From positions 3,286,001 through 3,350,000 of the forward strand of contig NZ_CP048814.1 in NCBI RefSeq assembly GCF_014217785.1: a stretch of 64,000 nucleotides of DNA. The letters run 5' to 3'. This stretch comes from Rhodococcus triatomae. GTDB taxonomy: Bacteria; Actinomycetota; Actinomycetes; Mycobacteriales; Mycobacteriaceae. The notes under the pieces are model-generated. The model saw nothing but the letters and a program-made list of their open reading frames with translations. It was not told the DNA's origin and searched no databases. A program made the position numbers and the translations under genes. Shown here one piece after another: positions 58,320 to 64,000 of the stretch. The first letter of the stretch is position 1. Each line of letters begins with the position of its first letter.

Positions 58320-60548
58320 ATGGATACCTTCGTGACCTTCACCCTCATGGGGCTGGTCCTCGGCTCGGTGTACGCGATCGCCGCGTCCGGGCTCGTCCTC
58401 ACCTACAACACGTCGGGCATCTTCAACTTCGCGCACGGTGCCCAGGCCATGCTCGGCGCATTCCTGTTCTGGCAGTTGCGGTACGGATGGGAACTTCCAC
58501 TCGTCGTCTCCCTGGTGGTGGTCCTGGGCATCGTCGGCCCGGGAATGGGCTGGCTGCTGTACACCGTGATCATGCGCGGACTACGGGACACCGCCGAGGT
58601 CACCAAGATCGTGGTGACCGTCGCGGTGCTCCTCGGGATGCTCTCCGCGTCGCACTGGTTCTGGAATCCGGAGAAGGCGCGGAGCATGCAGATGTTCTTC
58701 GGGGACTCGCATCTGTCCGTGTTCGGCGCGACCCTCCGGTACCACGAACTCCTGTGCATCCTCGCCGCCGTCGCCATCGCGATCGGACTGCGCGTGCTCT
58801 TCGTCCGCACCCGCGCCGGGGTGGCGATGCGTGCGGTGGTCGACGATCCGGACCTGTTGCGGCTCAACGGTCACCGGCCGGACCGGCTCGCGGCACTGTC
58901 GTGGATGCTCGGCTCGACACTCGCGGTACTCGCAGGAATCCTGATCACTCCGATCAGCGGCGGGACGCTCGAGGCGAACATGCTCACCCTGTTGGTGATC
59001 GACGCGTTCGCCGCCGCGATGTTCGGTCGGCTGCGCAGCATTCCGCGCACCTTCGTCGGGGCCGTGATCCTGGGTCTCGCGGGCACCTATGTGCTGGCGT
59101 ACTTCCCGACGACGTGGACGTGGGCGAGCAACCTGCGGGTGTCGCTGCCGATGATCGCGCTGTTCGTCGTTCTCATCGTCCTTCCTCAGGACCGGTTGCG
59201 TGGCACCCTGGTGCGGACTCGCGAGCGGTACCACGTCCCGTCGGTCCGGAAGGCGGTCGTCTGGGGTGTCGTCCTGGTGGTGGCGGTCTACCTGATCCGG
59301 TTGCTCATGGTCGACTCGGCGGTCACGACGTTCACGATCGGGATGTGTTTCGCGATCATCGCGCTCTCGCTCACCCTGCTGACCGGCTACGCGGGTGAGA
59401 TGAACCTCGCCCCGGTCTCGTTCGCCGCGATCGCCACGATGGTCGCGTTCCACGTGGGGATCGACGGGAGTGGGCTGGCAGCGCGGATCGGTGTCGGGGG
59501 CGTGGTGGTCGCGGTCGTCGTGACGGCTCTCGTCGGCGGGCTCGTCGCGCTGCCCGCGCTTCGGCTGAGGGGGCTCTATCTCGCCTTGGCGACGATGGCG
59601 TTCGGAGTGTTCCTCAGCAACATGGTGCTGCGGGACACCACCGAGCGAGAGTTGTTCGGGGTGCGGTTCTCGTTGTTCACCCAGGGCTCGCTCTCGCTGC
59701 CGGCGCTGCGGATCGGGCCGCTCGACCTCGCCGATCCCACCGCGTTCCTCATGACGGTCACCGTGTTGTTCGCGATCCTGGGTGTCGTCCTGATCGCGGT
59801 GCGCAACAGCGGATACGGTCGGCGTCTCGCGGCGATGAAGGACAGCCCGGCCGCCTCGGCGATGCTGGGACAGAACCTGGTGACGCTCAAGCTCGGGGTG
59901 TTCATGGCGTCCGCGGCGATCGCGGGTCTCGGCGGGGTGTTCATGTCGATCGCGATGGGGGCGGTCTCCCTGGAGAGCTTCTCGATCACGGTGAGTCTCT
60001 CGTTGCTCATGCTGACGGTGGTCGCGGGAATCGGATATGTCAGCGGGGCACTGTTCGGCGGGATCATGGCGGGGGTCGGCTTCGCGGTGATCATGGCCTC
60101 GTTCGCCAACCTCGCCCGGGCCCAGCCGGAGCTCGAGGGGTTGTGGACGACGTTGGGGCACATCGCCGCGGTGAGCCCCGCCCTGATCGGGATCGGCGTC
60201 GGCAAGAACCCCAGTGGCATCGTCCACGACGTGATCGAGGGCTACCGGAGGGTGAGATCTCAGCGCCGTGTGCTCGTCGCCGGCGGAGCCGTCGTCGCGT
60301 TCGCGTACGCGCTGGCTCTCGGTGGACTGCTGGACAACTGGTGGTTCGCCACCATCGCGATCGTCACCGTCTTCGCTCTGCCCGTGGTGGGCGAGATGGT
60401 CGCGTCCTCCGCCGCGACGGTACGCGTGCCACCCGAACAGATCGGCCTGTCGGTCCCGTACTCCGAGCAGGTACGTGGGCAATTGGACCGGGAACTCGGA
60501 ATCCCCGAGCGACGTGAGAACGAGGAGTTGGTGAAGCATGGCGGATGA
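58320..60548 (+). CDS. Fused LivH-LivM branched-chain-type ABC permease
   Basis: 742 residues from ATG 58320. Residues 1-290 are a LivH-type permease (MGLVLGSVYAIAASGLVLTY, FNFAHGAQAMLGAF) and residues 320-640 a LivM-type permease (LSLTLLTGYAGEMNLAPVSFAAI, SGYGRRLAAMKDSPAASAMLG). A C-terminal stretch with two more hydrophobic helices follows. Fusion replaces the usual heterodimer and fixes 1:1 stoichiometry. Overlaps the ATPase gene by 11 bp. Confidence 0.93.
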   Translation: MDTFVTFTLMGLVLGSVYAIAASGLVLTYNTSGIFNFAHGAQAMLGAFLFWQLRYGWELPLVVSLVVVLGIVGPGMGWLLYTVIMRGLRDTAEVTKIVVTVAVLLGMLSASHWFWNPEKARSMQMFFGDSHLSVFGATLRYHELLCILAAVAIAIGLRVLFVRTRAGVAMRAVVDDPDLLRLNGHRPDRLAALSWMLGSTLAVLAGILITPISGGTLEANMLTLLVIDAFAAAMFGRLRSIPRTFVGAVILGLAGTYVLAYFPTTWTWASNLRVSLPMIALFVVLIVLPQDRLRGTLVRTRERYHVPSVRKAVVWGVVLVVAVYLIRLLMVDSAVTTFTIGMCFAIIALSLTLLTGYAGEMNLAPVSFAAIATMVAFHVGIDGSGLAARIGVGGVVVAVVVTALVGGLVALPALRLRGLYLALATMAFGVFLSNMVLRDTTERELFGVRFSLFTQGSLSLPALRIGPLDLADPTAFLMTVTVLFAILGVVLIAVRNSGYGRRLAAMKDSPAASAMLGQNLVTLKLGVFMASAAIAGLGGVFMSIAMGAVSLESFSITVSLSLLMLTVVAGIGYVSGALFGGIMAGVGFAVIMASFANLARAQPELEGLWTTLGHIAAVSPALIGIGVGKNPSGIVHDVIEGYRRVRSQRRVLVAGGAVVAFAYALALGGLLDNWWFATIAIVTVFALPVVGEMVASSAATVRVPPEQIGLSVPYSEQVRGQLDRELGIPERRENEELVKHGG

Positions 60549-61284
60549 ACAGGATCTGCTGCTCGAAACCCGCGGGGTCACCGTCCGGTTCGGGGGCCAC
60601 GTCGCCGTCGACGACGTGAGTATCGGCGTGGCGGCCGGTGCGGTCACGGGCCTGATCGGCCCCAACGGGGCCGGGAAGACGACGCTGTTCGACACGATCA
60701 CCGGGCTGCGGCGGCCGACGGCCGGCCAGGTACACCTGGCCGGCCGGGACGTCACCCGGCTCGCACCGTACAAGCGGGCCGGCCGTGGACTCGCCCGCAC
60801 CTTCCAGCGCCTCGAACTGTTCCTCTCCCTGTCGGTGCGGGACAACCTCAGGGTCGCCGGCGACATCCACCGCGCCGGTCGGCGGCGAGGATTCGACGTC
60901 GGGGAGCGCACGGACGAGCTTCTCGAGCTCACCGGCCTCACCGACGTCGCGGACCGGGACGTGTCGGACATCCCCACCGGGCGGGCTCGCGTCGTCGAGG
61001 TGGCGCGGGCGCTCATGACCGAGCCACGTGTGCTGCTCCTCGACGAACCGGCCTCCGGGCAGACCGAGCAGGAGACCGAGGAGTTCGCGGCCCTGCTCGG
61101 CCGACTGACGGCGAACGGACTCGGGATCTGCCTGGTCGAGCACGACATTCCGCTGGTGATGAAGGTCTGCTCGAGGGTCCACGTCCTGGACTACGGCGCA
61201 GTGCTCGCCTCCGGCACACCGCGGGAGATCCGGGAGAACCCCGCCGTGATCGCCGCCTACATCGGCACCGAGGAGACGGTATGA
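60538..61284 (+). CDS. LivG-type ABC ATP-binding protein
   Basis: 248 residues from ATG 60538. Walker A GPNGAGKTTLFDTITG, signature region DIPTGRARVVEVARAL (a divergent form of LSGGQ), Walker B VLLLDEPASGQ and switch His in LVEHDIPLVMKVC. The DEPASGQ form replaces the usual DEPAAGL. One of two ATPases of the importer. Confidence 0.93.
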   Translation: MADEQDLLLETRGVTVRFGGHVAVDDVSIGVAAGAVTGLIGPNGAGKTTLFDTITGLRRPTAGQVHLAGRDVTRLAPYKRAGRGLARTFQRLELFLSLSVRDNLRVAGDIHRAGRRRGFDVGERTDELLELTGLTDVADRDVSDIPTGRARVVEVARALMTEPRVLLLDEPASGQTEQETEEFAALLGRLTANGLGICLVEHDIPLVMKVCSRVHVLDYGAVLASGTPREIRENPAVIAAYIGTEETV

Positions 61285-62039
61285 CCGGGCACGGCGTGAC
61301 GACGGCGGCGACAGCGGCAGCGGTGACAGGGGGAGCCGAATCCACGCCGATCCTCGAACTCGTCGGTGTCCGTGCCGGATACGGTCCGGTCCAGGTGTTG
61401 CACGGGATCGAGCTGGCGCTCACGCCGGGGACGGTGCTCGCCCTGCTCGGCCCGAACGGCGGCGGGAAGACCTCCACCTTGAAGGTCTGTTCGGGGTTGC
61501 TGCCGCTGACCGGAGGCGAACTGCGGCTTGCCGGGCGGGTGGTCAACGGGGTGGACCCCGGGGCGCTGGCCCGGCTCGGAATCTGTTCGATTCCGGAGGG
61601 CCGGGGAATCTTCCCCAACCTCACCGTGCGCGAGAACCTGTGGCTCGCCACCGGGACCGGGACCGGACTGGACCGACTCGAGTCGGTCGCCTACTCGCGT
61701 TTCCCGATACTGGGACAGCGCCGTGGCCAGTTGGCCGGATCGATGTCCGGTGGCGAGCAGCAGATGCTGGCACTGTCGCGAGCCCTGGCGACCGATCCCA
61801 CGATTCTGCTCCTCGACGAGTTGTCGATGGGGCTGGCCCCTCGCGTCGTCGCGGAGATGTACGAGATCGTGGCACAGCTTGCGGCAGAGGGGCTCTCGAT
61901 CGTGGTCGCCGAGCAGTTCGCCCGCGCCGTCCTACCCATCGCCGACACCGCGGCGCTGATCCTGCAGGGCAGGGTCGCGCGGATCGGTGCACCACTCGAG
62001 ATCGACCGAGAACTGTCGACCGGATACCTAGGAGGATGA
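61281..62039 (+). CDS. LivF-type ABC ATP-binding protein
   Basis: 252 residues from ATG 61281, overlapping the preceding stop. An N-terminal Ala/Thr tail, then Walker A GPNGGGKTSTLKV, CSIPEGRGIFPNLTVRENL (typical of LivF), signature SMSGGEQQMLALSRAL, Walker B ILLLDELSMGLAP. Walker A has GGG in place of GAG. Partner of the LivG-type ATPase. Confidence 0.93.
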   Translation: MTGHGVTTAATAAAVTGGAESTPILELVGVRAGYGPVQVLHGIELALTPGTVLALLGPNGGGKTSTLKVCSGLLPLTGGELRLAGRVVNGVDPGALARLGICSIPEGRGIFPNLTVRENLWLATGTGTGLDRLESVAYSRFPILGQRRGQLAGSMSGGEQQMLALSRALATDPTILLLDELSMGLAPRVVAEMYEIVAQLAAEGLSIVVAEQFARAVLPIADTAALILQGRVARIGAPLEIDRELSTGYLGG

Positions 62040-62041
62040 CG

Positions 62042-62401
62042 ATGACGACACTCGCAGACGAGCGCCGTGACAAGTTCGGCAGCGAAGTCGCTGCACTGCA
62101 GGTCGGTTCCACTCGGACCCGCGGCGACGTGGTGGCACGCGTCGTCGGTCTGGTCCTGCTGGTGGTCGGGGTCGTCGCGGCCTTCGTGCTGTATCTCGCG
62201 TCGCTGACCCTGACCGATCTGCGCGACCTGGCGTCGTACCAGTTGCTGGCCACCGCGTTCCTCGCGCTGGCCGTCGCCGGGGCGGCGGTGTATCTCGCCG
62301 CCGAAGTGGTCCGGGTGCTTCGGTTGTGGCTGGTGCGGCAGTTGCTCGAGAGCCGGCTGCGGGCCGATCAGCTCACCGAGGCACTGTCCACACGGGACTG
62401 A
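62042..62401 (+). CDS. Small two-span membrane protein at the end of the importer operon
   Basis: 119 residues from ATG 62042, spaced 6 nt from a GGAGG site; an ATG at 62036 overlaps the previous stop but sits on that site. Two hydrophobic segments (VVGLVLLVVGVVAAFVLYLA and LLATAFLALAVAGAAVYLAA) between charged ends. Function unknown; perhaps an accessory of the importer. Its end overlaps the converging DUF2236 gene by 34 bp. Confidence 0.8.
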   Translation: MTTLADERRDKFGSEVAALQVGSTRTRGDVVARVVGLVLLVVGVVAAFVLYLASLTLTDLRDLASYQLLATAFLALAVAGAAVYLAAEVVRVLRLWLVRQLLESRLRADQLTEALSTRD

Positions 62402-63649
62402 CCGCGGGCGCGGGAGCCGGTTGACCGGGGCCGAGCCTCGAGTGGGCCGACGTCGGGTGTGTCGGAGCCGAAGTAGCGGGTGAGGATCCGCGCCGCGTGG
62501 CGGTCGCCGCGACGCTCGAGGTATCGGCGACCGGCGCGGAAACGGGTGAGTGTCTGATAGCGGACGACGTTCGCCGCGACGGTGCCGGGCACCGACCACG
62601 GCACCGCTCGCGGCAATTCGAGATCGCGCATTCCCGCCCGGCCGAGGAAGTACCGCAACATGCCGAGCAGCCGGGCGCGGGTGTACGCACCGCGCAGGCG
62701 GCCGAACCGGCCGAACTCGAGCTCGCGCTGGATCTCGACGACGGAATTGGCGAGCGGCGGCCCCCGCGGCGCTCACCCGGCTCTGGGTGATCAGCTGGTG
62801 GTAGTTGAAGCGGTGCTGCTCCCACTCGGAGTCACACAGCCAGTCCTCGTCGACCCCCATCAGCCAGCCGATGTACTTCCACAGGTGCATGATCGCCGCG
62901 GAGTCCGCCGCCGGGACTCGCACGCCGAGCAGCCGCACACCCAGGAGCAGTACGCCACTGAAGAGACCGAGGGTGGCGGCCTGGTCCGACTGGTTGATCG
63001 GCAGCCCCCACCTCCGGGTGTCCCACCGACCGTTGGTCTCGAACTGGTGGTTGACCAGCGCGTGCATGACCCGGACGTGCACGGTGAGGGCGAAACCCTC
63101 GCCGTCGCGGCGCATCGCCCCGGGCTGAGCGATGGCAACCGTCCACTTCTGGGTTTCGCCGAGACGTCGGCGAGTCGTGTTCCCGGTGAGTCCACCCGTC
63201 TCGACCAGCAGGTCGGTCGGCCCGCCGTAGCGATAGCCGTTGATCAGCGACAACTGCAGCAGCACGTCGGCGGAAGCGGGGCCGAGGCGGCGCAACGCCC
63301 GGCCACCGGCTTCGAGGAGATCCGGGTCGACCCAGTCCGGCACCTCGTCGACGACGGCGAAGAACTGGCGCAGCGGTGCGGGGGCGTCGGGGACGCCGTC
63401 GATTCCGGCTCGTAAGGCCTGGTGGAACTGCCGCATCGAGACCCGGTCGGGTCCGTCCGAGCGCATCGCACGGACGAGAGCCGCGGCGGCCTCGTCCCTC
63501 GCGAACAGACGACGCCCGATCGTGTCGATCACGGCCGGGTCCGGGGTGGACTGCCGTGTGATCAACGCCAGTGCCCGCCCCCGCTTGCGGTTGTCGGCCT
63601 CGCCCTCGCGGAACCGTTCCGGGTACGGCGTTGTGATCTGTGTCATCAT
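62368..63649 (-). pseudogene. MpaB/DUF2236-family oxygenase-like protein, frameshifted at a C5 run
   Basis: ATG 63649 (or 63646) opens a frame with conserved DUF2236 sequence: VDPDLLEAGGRALRRLGP, VHVRVMHALVNHQF with likely haem-ligand His, LPINQSDQAATLGLFSG and a WKYIGWLMGVDEDWL segment. Near 62765 the similarity moves to another frame, which gives ANSVVEIQRELEFGRFG and a MLRYFLGRAGMRDLELPR ending that stops at 62368. Removing one base from the C5 run at 62761-62765 restores about 426 residues. MpaB-type enzymes are haem oxygenases related to latex-clearing protein. A sequencing error or recent inactivation are both possible. Confidence 0.75.
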
Positions 63650-63672
63650 GTGTCGATGCTGTCACCGTTCGG

Positions 63673-63693
63673 AATTCGCATTCAATTCGCATT
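63673..63693. promoter_or_regulatory. Direct repeats in the oxygenase-TetR divergent promoter
   Basis: AATTCGCATT occurs at 63673-63682 and 63684-63693, 11 bp apart, one helix turn, between the divergent starts at 63649 and 63706. A likely TetR or RNA polymerase contact site. Confidence 0.5.
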
Positions 63694-63705
63694 TCGGACT
63701 CGGTG

Positions 63706-64000
63706 ATGGGCGACTCGTCGACGGCGCCGCGCAAGCGCCCGAAACAGGAACGGTCGCGCGCGACCGTGGAGCGGATCCTCGCCGCCGGACAGCGCTGTCT
63801 CGCCGAGCACGGGTACGAGGGCACGTCGACCAACCGGATCGCGGACGCGGCGGGAATCAGCCCGGGGTCGCTGTACCAGTACTTCCCCAACAAGGACGCG
63901 GTGGTCGTCGCGGTGATCGACCGTTTCACCGACGCGCTGACCGCCCAGATCGCGCGCGATCTCGCCGCCCGCCTGGATCAGCCTCCCGCGCAGGCCGTCC
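63706..64000 (+). CDS. TetR-family regulator, N-terminal part (cut by window edge)
   Basis: 98 residues visible from ATG 63706 (a GTG one codon earlier is also possible). N-terminal TetR HTH: SRATVERILAAGQRCLAEHG followed by TSTNRIADAAGISPGSLYQYFPNKDAVV. The ligand domain lies beyond the window. Divergent from the oxygenase-like gene, which it probably represses. Confidence 0.93.
   Translation, partial: MGDSSTAPRKRPKQERSRATVERILAAGQRCLAEHGYEGTSTNRIADAAGISPGSLYQYFPNKDAVVVAVIDRFTDALTAQIARDLAARLDQPPAQAV

Noticed and set aside
58581-61148. An 855-codon open frame opposite the ABC importer
   Set aside because: Antisense to well-identified permease and ATPase genes; composition is Arg/His/Asp-rich as expected for a shadow frame.

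Overview
The window is about 70% GC, codes on both strands almost without gaps, and uses many GTG starts and 4-bp start/stop overlaps. Its gene order closely follows the Mycobacterium tuberculosis interval Rv0489 to Rv0545c (gpm1, senX3-regX3, ppx, proC, hemA/C/D/B, hemL, the cytochrome c biogenesis genes, menA, menE, pitA; correspondence recalled, not searched). It is therefore a Mycobacteriales chromosome, most likely Rhodococcus or a close relative: it has rex in front of hemACD, which M. tuberculosis lacks, as well as bldC-like and cds1-like genes. I found no rRNA, tRNA, CRISPR array, insertion sequence or phage.

Layout. (1) 1-7161 is an accessory locus with no counterpart in the syntenic block. 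A divergent promoter carries a Zur-like box. To the left lie a 40-residue putative peptide precursor, a hairpin, a protein resembling E1-like/leader-binding proteins of azole RiPP clusters, and an S15-type hydrolase cut by the window edge. To the right lie a beta-propeller-like protein, a frameshifted S9 peptidase, and a FecCD-type metallophore ABC transporter. (2) 7215-10086 holds gpmA and senX3-regX3, with a small ORF made of imperfect repeats wedged between the two regulators. (3) 10158-22287 is housekeeping: ppx, proC, a tiny basic bTHX-like protein, an epimerase, an acyltransferase and a HAD phosphatase. (4) 22357-28356 is the rex-hemA-hemC-hemD-hemB tetrapyrrole cluster behind a Rex operator. 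(5) 28456-40857 holds small membrane and lipoproteins, a large acyl-CoA dehydrogenase, hemL, the thioredoxin/CcdA/ResB/CcsA System II operon and a MinD-like ATPase. (6) 40960-46853 holds small regulators, Cds1-type enzyme, GNAT, PlsC, an HTH/Clp-N pair and menA. (7) 46948-51808 is an accessory nitrogen module: IclR regulator, APC permease, Tat-exported amino-acid-oxidase-like flavoprotein and a RidA-like lipoprotein. (8) 52086-56607 holds small exported proteins, menE, a broken DUF3349 gene and pitA. (9) 56867-64000 holds a HAAT-family ABC importer with a fused LivH-LivM permease, then a frameshifted MpaB/DUF2236 gene divergent from a TetR regulator.

The most promising possible new system is locus (1). 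It looks like a zinc-responsive RiPP-like peptide with its own proteases and metallophore importer, which suggests a ribosomal peptide metallophore, although no YcaO or other core enzyme lies inside the window. Other points of note are the senX3-regX3 repeat peptide, which parallels the mycobacterial MIRU arrangement, the paired secreted oxidase and RidA, two short tandem arrays that start at gene stop codons, a dispersed palindromic element, and three frameshifted genes, two of them at homopolymer C runs.
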